64,000 bases of DNA from an uncultured Altererythrobacter sp. (lineage in GTDB: Bacteria > Pseudomonadota > Alphaproteobacteria > Sphingomonadales > Sphingomonadaceae): assembly GCA_913056125.1 (NCBI GenBank), contig CAJXNC010000005.1, forward strand, positions 124,001 to 188,000, read 5' to 3'. This document shows positions 1 through 9,745 of this stretch, piece by piece. Under the pieces are notes generated by a model, which saw nothing but the letters and a program-made list of their open reading frames with translations, searched no databases and was not told the origin of the DNA. Positions within the stretch are counted from its first letter, which is position 1. Each line of letters opens with the position of its first letter. The position numbers and the translations under genes are program-made.

Positions 1-557
1 TGCTGACCGCCGAGAGGAGCGCGCTCAATATCGTGCAGCACCTCTCGGGTATCGCCACCATGACGCGCGACTATGTGAATGCGATGGGCGAAACCTCCTG
101 CGTGCTCCTCGATACGCGCAAGACCATTCCCGGCCTGCGCATGCTCGAGAAATACGCGACCAAGATGGGCGGCGCGCAAAACCACCGCATGGGTCTGTGG
201 GATGCCGCGATGATCAAGGACAACCACGTGCTCGTCGCGGGCAGCGTGGGAGAAGCCGTGCGCCGCGCAGCTGCGGCAGGCGTGACAGACATCATCTGCG
301 AGGTCGACCGGCTCGACCAGATCGAGCCCGCACTGGCGGCGGGCGCCAATCACCTGCTGCTCGACAATATGGATGTCGCCACCTTGCGCGAGGCGGTGGC
401 GCTGGTGGCTGGCCGCGCCAGGACCGAAGCCTCTGGCGGAATCGATCTCGAGACGATCGGCGCCAAGTCCGCGACGGGGGTCGATTACGTCTCGGTCGGG
501 CGCCTGACGCAAAGCGCGCCCGCAGCCGATATCGGGCTCGACTTCACGCCGCTATGA
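1..557 (+). CDS. nadC: nicotinate-nucleotide pyrophosphorylase, C-terminal part
   Basis: The reading frame is open from base 3, so the N-terminal third of the gene lies outside the window. NadC condenses quinolinate with PRPP to nicotinate mononucleotide in de novo NAD synthesis in the cytosol. Visible family marks are the LSGIAT and DTRKTIPGLR segments, the RMGLWDAAMIKDNH substrate-binding stretch, EVD, the LLLDNM strand and EASGGI near the end. These belong to the C-terminal alpha/beta barrel. The stop overlaps the start of the next gene (ATGA), so the two are probably cotranscribed. Confidence 0.95.
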   Translation, partial: LTAERSALNIVQHLSGIATMTRDYVNAMGETSCVLLDTRKTIPGLRMLEKYATKMGGAQNHRMGLWDAAMIKDNHVLVAGSVGEAVRRAAAAGVTDIICEVDRLDQIEPALAAGANHLLLDNMDVATLREAVALVAGRARTEASGGIDLETIGAKSATGVDYVSVGRLTQSAPAADIGLDFTPL

Positions 558-1000
558 ATCTGGCAAAGGGGCCGCGACCATGGTCGATCAAGATCTTTGC
601 CGCCATGCTGCTGATCCAGGGTTTGTGGGAGTTGGCTGGGGGGCTGCTCTCCCTCGAGGACGCGGTTACGGTCCTCGCCATCGCCATTCCCTCACTCGAC
701 TGGAACCGCGACCTCGCCATCGTTGCCCTGTCCGCAAACTTCACCATCGTGCTGATCCCCGTCGTCGCCGTGTGGGTCTTCGCCAGCCGGATCGCGCGAG
801 CCTTGCTGACACTCTTCGCGCTGCTGTCGCTGGTAACCGCTTTCGCCACCTTGTGGTTGCTGCTGGACGCTCGGTTCGCTGATTGGAGCGTGCTCCTGGA
901 CGGACTTGTGACACCCTTGGCGGTCGCCCTGCTCTACACGCCGAATGCCAGAGCCTGGCTGCGCACAAAGGGGAAGGGGGAGTCCCATGCGTTTGCATAG
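554..1000 (+). CDS. hypothetical four-helix membrane protein
   Basis: A 148-residue protein starting at the ATG inside the nadC stop (ATGA overlap). It has about four hydrophobic segments (roughly residues 12-32, 48-75, 80-105 and 115-135) with short charged loops and a basic C-terminal tail. I recognise no enzymatic motif. Its 3' end overlaps the start of the RNase T2 gene by 14 bases, suggesting translational coupling in a nadC-hyp-RNase unit. Codon use looks like that of its neighbours. Function unknown. Confidence 0.75.
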   Translation: MNLAKGPRPWSIKIFAAMLLIQGLWELAGGLLSLEDAVTVLAIAIPSLDWNRDLAIVALSANFTIVLIPVVAVWVFASRIARALLTLFALLSLVTAFATLWLLLDARFADWSVLLDGLVTPLAVALLYTPNARAWLRTKGKGESHAFA

Positions 1001-1694
1001 ATATGGCTCCGTAATGCTCGCGCTGCTGCTGCCGGCGGCTGCCCAGGCACAAGCCTATCAATGCGCCATTCCGACCGCGCCGATCTCGGTCCCGCAGGTC
1101 GAGCAGGACGGGCCAACGCGGCAGATGGATGTCACCGGCTATACGCTCGCCCTGTCATGGAGCCCCGAATTCTGCCGTTTCCGCGAGGATTCGGCGCGCC
1201 ATACGCGGCAATGTTCGGGCGAAGCTGGCCGCTTTGGCTTGATCGTCCACGGCCTCTGGCCGGAGGGGCGCAATAGCTGGCCGCAATACTGCCCCGTCAA
1301 GCGTGAGCTTTCTGCGGAGGACATCCGCGCGAACCTCTGCATCTCGCCCAGTGCGGAAATGCTGGTCCATGAATGGCAAAAGCACGGCTCCTGCATGGGC
1401 GTGCGGCCCGAGACCTATTTCGCGGTCACGCGAATCCTCTGGAACTCGCTGCGCATCCCCGATCTCGACCGCCTCTCGCGCCGCGACGGCCTGACCGCAG
1501 GCGATCTGCGAGAGGCCTTGGCCGAGGCCAATCGCTACTGGGAGCCCGAGATGATCGGAATCGACCTCAACCAGCGCGGCTGGCTGGAGGAAATGCGGCT
1601 CTGCTATGCGGCGGACTTCAAGCCGACCCGCTGCACACGCCAGCAATTCGGCGTCGATGACGCTACGGAAATGAGCATCTGGCGGGGGCTTTAG
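987..1694 (+). CDS. ribonuclease T2 family protein, secreted
   Basis: A 235-residue endoribonuclease of the T2 fold, which cleaves RNA through a 2',3'-cyclic phosphate. I chose the ATG at 987 because a purine-rich stretch (ggggaaggggg) precedes it and the N-terminus is a good signal peptide ending AAAQAQA, so the enzyme should be periplasmic or secreted. Both catalytic blocks are present: HGLWPEG (first catalytic His) and HEWQKHGSC (second His, Glu and Lys/His). Several cysteines suit periplasmic disulfides. It overlaps the preceding membrane-protein gene. Confidence 0.92.
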   Translation: MRLHRYGSVMLALLLPAAAQAQAYQCAIPTAPISVPQVEQDGPTRQMDVTGYTLALSWSPEFCRFREDSARHTRQCSGEAGRFGLIVHGLWPEGRNSWPQYCPVKRELSAEDIRANLCISPSAEMLVHEWQKHGSCMGVRPETYFAVTRILWNSLRIPDLDRLSRRDGLTAGDLREALAEANRYWEPEMIGIDLNQRGWLEEMRLCYAADFKPTRCTRQQFGVDDATEMSIWRGL

Positions 1695-1717
1695 GTGGCC
1701 AGGCGCTGAAGGCTCGA

Positions 1718-1924
1718 TCAACTGCCCTTCCTGACGGTCGCATAGAGAGTCACTGCCGCGACGCATGCAAGAAAGGCGCCGTAGAACCAGAAAGCAATCG
1801 GCTGCTCGGAGCGCAAGAGCGGCTCTCCATGCATGTTGTATTGGCCGACGATGATCCCGCGCGCCGACGCATACAACATGGCGAAGCCAATGGCGCCAAA
1901 CAGGATGCGCTTCCCGGCACTCAT
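1718..1924 (-). CDS. small two-helix membrane protein
   Basis: A 68-residue protein with two predicted membrane helices (about residues 6-24 and 43-62) and a polar linker containing YNMHGEP. Its ATG lies one base after the tadA stop, so it is almost certainly translated from the tadA message. No family recognised. A function in the inner membrane is inferred only from hydrophobicity. Confidence 0.7.
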   Translation of the reverse strand: MSAGKRILFGAIGFAMLYASARGIIVGQYNMHGEPLLRSEQPIAFWFYGAFLACVAAVTLYATVRKGS

Positions 1925-1925
1925 C

Positions 1926-2381
1926 TCACCGCCGCTCGGCAAAAAAATCGCGCAGCAGTTCCGCCGCCTCGCTCTCGCCGATGCCGGAATAGACCTCCGG
2001 ACGATGCAGGCATTGCGCCTGGTCGAACACGCGTGCGCCTTGTTCCACCGCGCCGCCCTTGGGATCCGACGCGCCGTAATAGAGCCGGGCAATGCGCGAA
2101 TGGCTGATCGCGCCGGCGCACATGGCGCAGGGCTCCAGCGTGACATAGAGATCGCAATCGACAAGGCGTTCGGAACCCAGATGCCGCGCCGCCTCGCGCA
2201 AGGCGACGATCTCCGCATGGGCGGTCGGGTCATGGTCGGTGCGGGTCAAATTGTAGCCCTCGCCGATCACCTCGCCATCCTTCACCACGATCGCACCCAC
2301 TGGAACCTCGCCCGATTCGCCGGCCTTGCGCGCCAAAGCGAGGGCTTCCAGCATCGGTTCGGGCAGCGGCCAGCGTGTCAT
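1926..2381 (-). CDS. tadA: tRNA-specific adenosine deaminase
   Basis: A 151-residue cytidine/adenosine deaminase-fold enzyme that converts A34 to inosine in the wobble position of tRNA-Arg(ACG). Zinc-site motifs are intact: HAE (His ligand and catalytic Glu) and PCAMCAGA (two Cys ligands). The length matches bacterial TadA. It starts from an ATG with GEVPVGA early in the protein, as in the family. A small membrane protein follows immediately downstream; rpmB diverges upstream. Confidence 0.95.
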   Translation of the reverse strand: MTRWPLPEPMLEALALARKAGESGEVPVGAIVVKDGEVIGEGYNLTRTDHDPTAHAEIVALREAARHLGSERLVDCDLYVTLEPCAMCAGAISHSRIARLYYGASDPKGGAVEQGARVFDQAQCLHRPEVYSGIGESEAAELLRDFFAERR

Positions 2382-2408
2382 GCGTTACGCGCTAGGCGGC
2401 AGCTTTGC

Positions 2409-2437
2409 TTGACGCAAGCGCCCCTCCTATGTATGCG
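2409..2437 (+). promoter_or_regulatory. possible rpmB promoter
   Basis: TTGACG (2409-2414), then 17 bases, then TATGCG (2432-2437), 57 bases before the rpmB start codon. The -35 box is good and the -10 box is weak, so this is a tentative call by eye. Confidence 0.3.
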
Positions 2438-2494
2438 CGCGCCTTCCCAGCTGAAGCTGTAAACCGATTCACCTTTCGAGAGAGAGTTTTCGCC

Positions 2495-2779
2495 ATGTCG
2501 CGCATTTGCGAACTTACCGGCAAGGGCCGCCAGGTCGGCCACAATGTGAGCCACGCCAATAACAAGACCAAGAAGGTCTTCCTGCCGAACCTGCAGAACG
2601 TCACGCTGATCAGCGAGAAGCTGGATCGCAGCTTCAAGTTCCGCGTTTCGACGCAGGGCCTGCGTTCGGTCGAGCACAATGGCGGCCTCGACAACTGGCT
2701 GCTCAAGACCAATGACGAGAAGCTCTCCGCGCGCGCCCAGAAGGTGAAGCGCGAGCTGAAGAAGGCGCTGGCCGCCTAA
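2495..2779 (+). CDS. rpmB: 50S ribosomal protein L28
   Basis: A 94-residue basic ribosomal protein of the large subunit. The N-terminus [11 protein letters not shown] and the segments [13 protein letters not shown] and FRVSTQGLR are typical of alphaproteobacterial L28. The start is the ATG at 2495; an in-frame upstream start would add a non-conserved leader. It is monocistronic: tadA diverges upstream and a convergent gene overlaps its stop codon by 4 bases, with the terminator lying inside that convergent gene. Confidence 0.97.
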   Translation: MSRICELTGKGRQVGHNVSHANNKTKKVFLPNLQNVTLISEKLDRSFKFRVSTQGLRSVEHNGGLDNWLLKTNDEKLSARAQKVKRELKKALAA

Positions 2780-3816
2780 CTCTCCTCGTCTGACGGAATT
2801 TGAGGGGCGTCCGGTTCATTCCGGGCGCCCTTTTCCGTTTCCGGCTGCCAAATCAGCTTTGCCAGCAATGTTCGCTGCATCACCGCATTATTGTCGTCTG
2901 AGATCAGCCAGATGGCGGCCGCATCGTCATCCAGCGGTTCGACAGCCATGCCTTCCCAGTTCTCGCGCGGCAGGATCGTGTCGAGATCGGCGAACGCCTG
3001 CATGATCCATTCCTCGCCATCGGCTATCTGCGCCGGATCGGCGATGACCAGCCGCGATGTAAAGGGCGGCAAAGCCAGATCGAGGCCGCGCAGCAGCACC
3101 AGCACCCTTCCATCGGGAAGCTGTGCCATGTCGGTAGCGCGATAGCCCCGCGGGAGGCGGAAGGCGAAGGGCTGCCCGATTACCTCCCCGGCAACAGGAT
3201 CTGATGGATAGAGCAGGCCCATCCTGCTCGACTCGGGCAGCACTATGAAGCGCCCATCGGCGAGGCGCACCATGGCCTCCGCCCCCGCATTGGCAGGCCA
3301 GAATCGCCATTCGGGCGGCTGCCGGATCGCGATCAGGCTGCCATCCTCGCGATAGTGGCCGATGGCGTTGAATGCCTCGAAGCCGATCCAGTAGGTCCCG
3401 CCGCCAATTTCCTGCGTCGCCGATTCGATATCGCGGAAATCGGTCTGGAGCGGCCCGATATCCCACACCGGCGCAAAGAGAACCCGGGCATCCCCCGCTT
3501 CTTCCGGCACATCGAAAGTGAGAGTCGAACCGCGATCGGAGAAGGCGCGCAACTGCCCGGATGGCAGGTTGAGAAGCGCGGAATAGCCGCCGAACAGGGT
3601 GTTATCGCTGTCGAGCACCCACAATCCGCTGCGGACCGGCCCTGCCCCCACGCCCTGCGGCAGGCCCACCTCCACTTCGTGCAGTCGCAATAGCTGCGCA
3701 TCGTCCTCACGAAAGGGGCTGCGCAGGAAGGTGACCGCCACAAGTGCCAGCACCAGCACAGCGATAGCGAGGACGCGGCGGCGCGGAATCGGCCTTCTTG
3801 GTCTAAGCGCAGCCAT
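2776..3816 (-). CDS. esterase-like activity of phytase family protein, membrane-anchored
   Basis: A 346-residue protein with one N-terminal membrane anchor after a basic head ([10 protein letters not shown], helix about residues 14-30), then a beta-propeller-like domain rich in DG turns. Segments such as FSDRGS, DIESAT and the WEGMA...LISDDN ending resemble the phytase-like esterase family (Pfam Phytase-like). The substrate is unknown; phosphoester or lactone hydrolysis is inferred from the family name only. Its stop codon overlaps that of rpmB (CTAA), and the rpmB terminator is encoded in its last 30 bases. Confidence 0.75.
   Translation of the reverse strand: MAALRPRRPIPRRRVLAIAVLVLALVAVTFLRSPFREDDAQLLRLHEVEVGLPQGVGAGPVRSGLWVLDSDNTLFGGYSALLNLPSGQLRAFSDRGSTLTFDVPEEAGDARVLFAPVWDIGPLQTDFRDIESATQEIGGGTYWIGFEAFNAIGHYREDGSLIAIRQPPEWRFWPANAGAEAMVRLADGRFIVLPESSRMGLLYPSDPVAGEVIGQPFAFRLPRGYRATDMAQLPDGRVLVLLRGLDLALPPFTSRLVIADPAQIADGEEWIMQAFADLDTILPRENWEGMAVEPLDDDAAAIWLISDDNNAVMQRTLLAKLIWQPETEKGARNEPDAPQIPSDEES
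2805..2834 (+). terminator. rpmB intrinsic terminator
   Basis: Arms GGGCGTCCGG (2805-2814) and CCGGGCGCCC (2821-2830) form a 10-bp stem with one G-U pair and a 6-base loop, followed by TTTT. It lies 25 bases past the rpmB stop, inside the 3' end of the convergent minus-strand gene. Confidence 0.8.
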
Positions 3817-3828
3817 CTGCGCCCGCTA

Positions 3829-4746
3829 TCACGGCATCGGCCCGGTAAACAGCAGCGGATCGAGGCGCGCATCACGCCATTTCATACTCCAGTGGAGGTG
3901 CGGCCCGGTGGCGCGCCCGGTCGCGCCTACGCGGCCAATAACGTCACCCTGCTTCACCACCTGTCCTTCCTCGACAAGGATGGCCGAGCAATGGAGGAAG
4001 GCGCTGTTGAGTCCCGCCCCGTGATCGATGATGATCAGATGCCCCTCGAGGCTGAATTCGTCCATGGCCGCGAGCGTCACCACGCCATCCGCAGGCGCGA
4101 CGAATGGCACACCCGCACCAGGCGCGATATCGATGCCCGAATGATAGGAACCGGGCTCTCCGCGATAGATGCGCTGCCGGCCGAACCTGCCCGAAATCCG
4201 CCCGGTGACAGGCCAGATGAAATCCTGCGTCCAGCCGTCAATGTCGGAATCGGCCGTGCGCGCGGCATTGATCTGCGCCAGTTCGGGCGTACGGATGCGC
4301 ATGAAAGCCTCGGAGGCGCCGCCGGGCGAACGGGCGATATTGACGCGCTCGATCTGCCAGTCGCGCGGGCTGACGGGGATCTGCAGGCGCACCTCGCTGC
4401 CATTCTCCAATTCGGCCACCAGCTCGGTCTGCAGTCCGGCATCGCGATCGAAAGCGGCGAAGAAGTTCCCGTCATCGTCGAGCAGCAGCTCCTGCTCGCC
4501 CAACCAGGCCTTCCTCGTTCCGACGGGCGCCTGTCCGCGTATCCAGCCGCCCTGTTCGAGTTCGCCCCGATAGGTGAACTCAAGCGGCTCGGATCGCGGT
4601 GTGCGCGGCGAGGGGGTGAAGATCGACCCCGAAGGTATGGGGTCGGGTGTGCGCACTGTAGCCTGCGTTTGTGCATAGGCGATGGCCCCGCCGCCGATCG
4701 CGGCTGCACAGACAACGACAAGGGCAAGGGTGCGCCCTGCACTCAT
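3829..4746 (-). CDS. M23 family metallopeptidase, periplasmic
   Basis: A 305-residue LytM-type zinc endopeptidase, expected to cut peptidoglycan cross-links or activate amidases. The start is the ATG at 4746, which gives a signal peptide or anchor (residues 5-25); longer in-frame extensions are arginine- and tryptophan-rich and implausible. Catalytic motifs are complete: HSGIDI (zinc His and Asp) near residue 225 and GPHLHW (HxH) near the C-terminus. The N-terminal half carries an IgG-like region. It is downstream of the DUF2093 gene, 7 bases away. Confidence 0.9.
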   Translation of the reverse strand: MSAGRTLALVVVCAAAIGGGAIAYAQTQATVRTPDPIPSGSIFTPSPRTPRSEPLEFTYRGELEQGGWIRGQAPVGTRKAWLGEQELLLDDDGNFFAAFDRDAGLQTELVAELENGSEVRLQIPVSPRDWQIERVNIARSPGGASEAFMRIRTPELAQINAARTADSDIDGWTQDFIWPVTGRISGRFGRQRIYRGEPGSYHSGIDIAPGAGVPFVAPADGVVTLAAMDEFSLEGHLIIIDHGAGLNSAFLHCSAILVEEGQVVKQGDVIGRVGATGRATGPHLHWSMKWRDARLDPLLFTGPMP

Positions 4747-4753
4747 CCTTGCG

Positions 4754-4957
4754 TCACCCCTGTTCGAGCAGGTGCTTGGTCGCCAGCTCGGGGCTGGCAA
4801 AGGCCACCTGCAAATCCACGCTCCAATAGCGCAGCTCCTCCAGCGGGACGGGATCGCCACTGGCGGCGCAGATCACGAAATGGCCGGGCCGGACCACGCG
4901 GAAGCCATTGGGGCCGTAAACAAGCGTAGCGGCGTTCTCGGACGAGTTCATCAACAT
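4754..4957 (-). CDS. DUF2093 domain protein
   Basis: A 67-residue acidic protein with the features I associate with DUF2093: the FRVVRPGHFVICA strand pair, PLEELRYW and a short C-terminal helix. A second in-frame ATG three codons in (4951) is an alternative start. It lies between xseA (28 bases upstream) and the M23 peptidase gene, all on the minus strand, probably one transcript. Function unknown. Confidence 0.8.
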   Translation of the reverse strand: MLMNSSENAATLVYGPNGFRVVRPGHFVICAASGDPVPLEELRYWSVDLQVAFASPELATKHLLEQG

Positions 4958-4984
4958 GGGCGCAATCCTACCAAGCGCAGCGTT

Positions 4985-6424
4985 TCAAAGCAATTTCGGC
5001 TGGCCGCTCTCGCCTTTCGGCTCGGCCTTGGCGGCGCGCTTCTTCGACGTCGCGGGAACCACGTCGAGCTCGCCGTCACGAAAGCGGATAACAAGGCTTG
5101 GCTTTACCGCGGCTGAAGCCTTGGCGGTAACCGGCTTGCCTGCCGCGTCCATGACCATGGCATAGCCGCGCGCCAGCGGCTTGTCGGGGTGAAGCTGTTC
5201 GGCAATGCGCGCCAGCGCGGCGAGCTTTTGCTGCCGCTCCGCCAGCGGGCGCTGGACCAGAGAGGGGGCGAGCCGCACGCCGGCCAGCCGCTGCCGGGCA
5301 TCGCGCAAGTTTCGCTCGAGCATGGTGGAGGACAGGCGCAGGGCGGAAAGCCTTTCGCGGCCCCGCGCCGCACGGTCGACCAGCCCGCGCCGCAAGCGCT
5401 CGGAAAGATCGTCGAGCTTTTGCGCCTGCGGTTGCAGCAATTGTTCCGGCTTGGGCAGGCGTTGGGCACGCGCCTCCAGCCTTTCGCGGCCCAAAGTGAC
5501 GGGGCGAAGCGCGGTCTTGCGCTGGCGCAAGCCGAGGTCGTCGAGATAATTGGCCAGCTCCACCCGCACCGGCACGGCGATCTCCGCCGCCGCAGTGGGC
5601 GTGGGCGCCCGCCTGTCTGCGGCAAAGTCGCAAAGGGTCGTGTCGGTCTCATGCCCGACCGCACTGATCGTGGGGATCGGCGATTCGGCCACGGCGCGCA
5701 CCACCACCTCCTCGTTGAAGGCCCAGAGGTCCTCGATCGAGCCGCCGCCGCGCGCGACGATCAGCAGGTCGGGCCGCTCGCCTTCGGGCATGGCGCCAAA
5801 GCCGCGCACGGCGCCTGCCACCTGCTCCGCCGCGCCCTGTCCCTGCACCAGCACCGGCCAGACCAGTACATGGCTGGGAAAGCGATCCGCCAGCCGATGG
5901 AGAATGTCGCGAATCACCGCGCCGGTGGGCGAAGTCACCACGCCGATGGTCTTCGGGATGAAAGGCAGCGCGCGCTTGCGCTCTTCGGCAAACAGGCCTT
6001 CCGCCTCAAGCCGCTTGCGCGTCTTTTCCAGCAAGGCAAGGAGCGCGCCTTCGCCGGCGATCTCCATCCGCTCCATCACGATCTGGTATTTCGAGCGCCC
6101 CGGATAGGTGGTCAGCTTGCCGCTGGCGATCACCTCGATCCCGTCCTCGGGCACGAAATTCAGCCATTGCGTGGTGCCGCGCCACATCACGCCATCGATC
6201 ACCGCCTTCTCATCCTTGAGGCTGCAATAGAGGTGCCCCGAAGCCGCCCGTTTCACGCCCGACAATTCCCCGCGCAGCTTCACGAAGCCGAAGCGGTCTT
6301 CCACCGTGCGCTTCAGTGCCTGCGAAATCTCGGTGATGGTGAGCGCCTGCGAATTGTCGCCTGCGCTGGTCTTGGCTACCAGCCCATTGTCAGAATCATC
6401 GTAATCGGAATGGGAACCGGGCAT
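4985..6424 (-). CDS. xseA: exodeoxyribonuclease VII large subunit
   Basis: A 479-residue nuclease subunit that degrades single-stranded DNA in both directions together with XseB, which is not in this window. The N-terminal OB-fold (about 20-125) includes [10 protein letters not shown] and [16 protein letters not shown]. The catalytic core has [27 protein letters not shown] and SAVGHETD. A long coiled-coil region follows from about residue 300, ending with RGYAMV. The start is the ATG at 6424, which shares bases with the purD start on the other strand (CATG). Upstream in-frame sequence reads as antisense of purD and is not conserved-looking. Confidence 0.95.
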   Translation of the reverse strand: MPGSHSDYDDSDNGLVAKTSAGDNSQALTITEISQALKRTVEDRFGFVKLRGELSGVKRAASGHLYCSLKDEKAVIDGVMWRGTTQWLNFVPEDGIEVIASGKLTTYPGRSKYQIVMERMEIAGEGALLALLEKTRKRLEAEGLFAEERKRALPFIPKTIGVVTSPTGAVIRDILHRLADRFPSHVLVWPVLVQGQGAAEQVAGAVRGFGAMPEGERPDLLIVARGGGSIEDLWAFNEEVVVRAVAESPIPTISAVGHETDTTLCDFAADRRAPTPTAAAEIAVPVRVELANYLDDLGLRQRKTALRPVTLGRERLEARAQRLPKPEQLLQPQAQKLDDLSERLRRGLVDRAARGRERLSALRLSSTMLERNLRDARQRLAGVRLAPSLVQRPLAERQQKLAALARIAEQLHPDKPLARGYAMVMDAAGKPVTAKASAAVKPSLVIRFRDGELDVVPATSKKRAAKAEPKGESGQPKLL

Positions 6425-7706
6425 GAATATCCTCTTGCTGGGATCGGGCGGACGCGAACATGCGCTGAGCTGGAAGCTGGCGCAATCCCGCGCGATTGCC
6501 AAGGAGGGCGGAAAGCTCTTCGCATCCCCGGGAAATCCGGGAATTGCCGAGCATGCCGAATGCTTCGACATGGAGCTGACCGATCACGATCTCGTCATCG
6601 CTTTCTGCGAGCAGGAGCGCATCGGCCTTGTGGTTGTCGGCCCCGAAGCGCCGCTGGTCGATGGCCTCGCCGATTCGCTGCGCGCCGAAGGCTTCGCCGT
6701 GTTCGGCCCCTCCAAGGCTGCCGCGCAGCTGGAAGGCAGCAAGGGTTTCACCAAGGAGCTGTGCGACCGCGCCAATATCCCCACTGCGGGCTATGTCCGC
6801 ACCACTTCGCTCGATGAGGCCAAGGCCGCGCTCGACAGGTTTTCCCCGCCTTACGTGCTCAAGGCCGACGGGCTTGCTGCGGGCAAGGGCGTGGTCATCG
6901 CCGAGAACCGCGCAGACGCCGAAGATGCGCTGGCCGACATGTTCGGCGGCCAGTTCGGCGCGGCAGGCGCGGAAGTGGTGATCGAGGAATTCATGACCGG
7001 CGAGGAAGTGAGCTATTTCGCGCTCACCGACGGCGCCAGCATCGTCGCTTTCGGTTCCGCGCAGGACCACAAGCGCGTGGGCGAAGGCGATACCGGCCCC
7101 AATACGGGCGGCATGGGCGCCTACAGCCCTGCCAGTATCCTCACCCCCGAACTGCGCGCCGAGGTCATGCAAAAGATCCTCACCCCCACCGTGCAGCAGC
7201 TTGCCAGCGAAGGCACACCCTATTCGGGCGTGCTCTATGCCGGGCTGATGCTGACCGAAGAAGGGCCCAAGCTGGTCGAGTATAATTGCCGTTTCGGCGA
7301 TCCCGAATGCCAGGTGCTGATGATGCGGCTGGAGGAGGACCTTGCCGATTACATGCTCGCCTGCGCCAACAATGCGCTCGCTAGCATGGAACGTCCGGGC
7401 TTCTCCTCAGACGCGGCGATGACCGTGGTGATGGCGGCGAAAGGCTATCCCGGCACGCCCGAAAAGGGCGGCGCGATCGATCTCGACGGAGCCGAGGCGG
7501 ATGGCGCCAAGGTCTTCCATGCCGGCACCGTGCTCGACGATGACGGGGTGCTGCGCGCCAGTGGCGGCCGCGTGCTCAATGTCACGGCAAGGGGCAAGGA
7601 CGTGAAAGCCGCGCAGGAAGCCGCCTATGCCGCGGTGAAGAAGGTGGACTTCCCCAGCGGCTTCTACCGCAGCGATATAGGTTGGCGCGAGATCGAGCGG
7701 AGCTAA
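6423..7706 (+). CDS. purD: phosphoribosylamine-glycine ligase (GAR synthetase)
   Basis: A 427-residue ATP-grasp enzyme joining phosphoribosylamine and glycine in purine synthesis. N-terminus [17 protein letters not shown] is diagnostic. ATP-grasp signatures include [42 protein letters not shown] and [10 protein letters not shown]. Full length for the family. Its start codon overlaps that of xseA head to head, so its ribosome-binding site and promoter must lie within xseA. Its stop overlaps the stop of the convergent MFS gene (CTAA). Confidence 0.97.
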   Translation: MNILLLGSGGREHALSWKLAQSRAIAKEGGKLFASPGNPGIAEHAECFDMELTDHDLVIAFCEQERIGLVVVGPEAPLVDGLADSLRAEGFAVFGPSKAAAQLEGSKGFTKELCDRANIPTAGYVRTTSLDEAKAALDRFSPPYVLKADGLAAGKGVVIAENRADAEDALADMFGGQFGAAGAEVVIEEFMTGEEVSYFALTDGASIVAFGSAQDHKRVGEGDTGPNTGGMGAYSPASILTPELRAEVMQKILTPTVQQLASEGTPYSGVLYAGLMLTEEGPKLVEYNCRFGDPECQVLMMRLEEDLADYMLACANNALASMERPGFSSDAAMTVVMAAKGYPGTPEKGGAIDLDGAEADGAKVFHAGTVLDDDGVLRASGGRVLNVTARGKDVKAAQEAAYAAVKKVDFPSGFYRSDIGWREIERS

Positions 7707-9028
7707 CCTGCCGCCACTACATGCTCCCTGACCAGCCATCCGGCTGTCGTCGCGAGTAATCCGCATAGCGCCAGCACGCCGAACAGGATGATCGCCGAGC
7801 CATCCGCAAAGTCGAGCAGATAGCCGCCGACAAAGGACATGAGGATCCCGCCGATCCGGCCCATGGTCGTGCCGAGTCCGATGCCGCTCGAGCGGATTTC
7901 GGGCGGATAGAGGATTGCGGCCATGGCATAAAGCGTGGTCACGGCGACGCTGGCAAAGGCCCCTACGCCGGCGGCCAGCGCATCCACGCCGAAACGCGCC
8001 GCGAAACTCGGCGTGCCAGCGACATTCTCCAATGCGAGGCCGAACCCGACCAGCAACACAACGGTCAGCCCGGTGCTGCCGAGCATGGTCGCACGCGATC
8101 CGGCAACCCGCACCAGCCATCCGGCCGCCAGCGCCCCGGCAATCGAACAGGCATTGAAGGCAAAACTCGCCCGCAAGGCCTGTTCGAGCGTGAAGCCCGC
8201 TGCCGTGAGGAAGGAAGGCATCCATGAGCCAAGTCCGTAGACGATGGCAGTCAGCGCCGCGAAGCTGAGGCCGATCCCGACATTGAGCCGCAGATTTGCG
8301 CCGGAGAACAATCGCCCTGACGTTTCCGCGTCCGATTGCTCTTCCGCCAGTTCGATATCCTTATCGAGTACGCGCCGCGCCACGTCCCGAGCATCATCCA
8401 CGCGACCCTTGCGCAGCAGCCAGACGGGAGACTCGCGCAGGACCAGCAACAGCACCACGCCCAGCACCACCGCCAGCAGGCCCAGCGCAACAAACACGCC
8501 GCGCCAGCCCAGATCGGGCAGCATGACGGGAAGCGCGAGCGAGCCGATCATACCGCCCGCAGGCGTGCCGATGGCGAGCAGCGAGACGACATAGGTCCGA
8601 ACGCGCGCCGGGCACCATTCGGTCGCCAGCGCGATGGCATTGGGTCCCGCCGCGCCGAAGCCCACGCCGCCCAGAACGCGCAAAGCTGCCAGGCTTTGAA
8701 CTCCATCGGTCTGGCTCGCCGCCATGGTCGCCGCGCCAAACAGCACCACAGCCAGTACCAGTGCGCGCAGTCGCCCGATCCGGTCACCGACCCAGCCGCC
8801 GCCTGCCGCGCCGAAAGCCATGCCGAACAGGGCCGCGGCCATGGCGGTGCCGAAAGACCCGCGGTCCACGCCCCATTCCTCGAGGATCACCGGGGCAACG
8901 AGCGCGAGCAATTGGTAGTCGAGCCCGTCAATGACCAGCCCGGCCATCACCAGTCCCACGATCAGGAACTGGAAGCCGCGCAAGGGCTGGCGCTCGATCG
9001 CCGCTCCGTAAGTGATGGGACTGCTCAC
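7703..9028 (-). CDS. MFS transporter, aromatic acid:H+ symporter-like
   Basis: A 441-residue protein with 12 predicted membrane helices. The MFS signature between helices 2 and 3 is [13 protein letters not shown], and there is a second basic motif between helices 8 and 9. Helix 1 contains [12 protein letters not shown], similar to the DGxD motif of the AAHS (aromatic acid/H+ symporter) group, so uptake of an organic acid is the best guess. The start codon is GTG at 9028. The next gene upstream, 12 bases away, encodes a SnoaL-like protein, and the two probably form an operon for a small catabolic function. Confidence 0.88.
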   Translation of the reverse strand: MSSPITYGAAIERQPLRGFQFLIVGLVMAGLVIDGLDYQLLALVAPVILEEWGVDRGSFGTAMAAALFGMAFGAAGGGWVGDRIGRLRALVLAVVLFGAATMAASQTDGVQSLAALRVLGGVGFGAAGPNAIALATEWCPARVRTYVVSLLAIGTPAGGMIGSLALPVMLPDLGWRGVFVALGLLAVVLGVVLLLVLRESPVWLLRKGRVDDARDVARRVLDKDIELAEEQSDAETSGRLFSGANLRLNVGIGLSFAALTAIVYGLGSWMPSFLTAAGFTLEQALRASFAFNACSIAGALAAGWLVRVAGSRATMLGSTGLTVVLLVGFGLALENVAGTPSFAARFGVDALAAGVGAFASVAVTTLYAMAAILYPPEIRSSGIGLGTTMGRIGGILMSFVGGYLLDFADGSAIILFGVLALCGLLATTAGWLVREHVVAAG

Positions 9029-9040
9029 GCGGCGATGCGC

Positions 9041-9544
9041 CTATTCGGCGGCTTCGCTGTCCAGTCCGGCGGGCGGGCCGTTCTTCCACGCCCGGTCCTC
9101 ACCCACCCAGGGGACATTCCCCTTGATCCAGAGGTCGACATCGACGCTGAAGAAGCGCCATTCGCCATCATCGCATTTGCGCGCCAGCGTATCCCAAGTG
9201 CCCATGCCGAAAACGCGGTTCTCGAAGGTTTCGACATCGTGCTGCAGGATCGACCAGAAGGCCTTGATCCGCACGTCTCCCTCGCCTTCCACATTCATCA
9301 GAACGGCGGAGAAGCGGTGCTGGCGGCCTAGGTAATGGTTGGGTGTGTCGTACCATAGTGAATCCGTGGCGCGCTTCAGCCCGTCGCGGCCGACGCACTG
9401 GCCCTGCGGCCAGTGGCGCAGCCAGCCATCCTCGGTGAAGCAATCGGCATAGCCATCGAAATCGCCCGTATCGAGCGACCAGCAATAGCGCGCCATGAGC
9501 TCGTCGATCTCGACGCGATCCTCGAGCGAAACCTTGCCTGCCAT
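9041..9544 (-). CDS. SnoaL/NTF2-like protein
   Basis: A 167-residue protein of the NTF2-like superfamily, which includes ring-hydroxylating dioxygenase small subunits and SnoaL cyclases. N-terminal EDRVEIDELMARYCWSLD and DFDGYADCFTEDGWL are typical of SnoaL_4 proteins. I chose the ATG at 9544 because translation further upstream adds no family-like sequence. Adjacent to an aromatic-acid-type MFS carrier, so a role in processing an imported aromatic compound is an inference. The 201 bases upstream to the proline-dehydrogenase-like gene hold nothing I can name. Confidence 0.78.
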   Translation of the reverse strand: MAGKVSLEDRVEIDELMARYCWSLDTGDFDGYADCFTEDGWLRHWPQGQCVGRDGLKRATDSLWYDTPNHYLGRQHRFSAVLMNVEGEGDVRIKAFWSILQHDVETFENRVFGMGTWDTLARKCDDGEWRFFSVDVDLWIKGNVPWVGEDRAWKNGPPAGLDSEAAE

Positions 9545-9745
9545 CCTCAATTCTCCCCTCAAGAGCGAAAGATGCACAAGCGCCCTGGCGATGGCAAGGT
9601 GAAGCGGAGGCGCTTCCCTACAGGCACAAGCATCTGCCAGCCTGCGCAGATGCTCGCCGCATTCACCCGCTCTGCACCGCCATTTCGGGGCGCAGATCGG
9701 GCAGCAGGATCTTTTGCAACAGGACAGTGTGTCAGGTGTGAGGGG

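Noticed and set aside
5189-6817. A 542-codon plus-strand open frame
   Set aside because: Antisense to xseA and overlapping purD in another frame; no recognisable motif.
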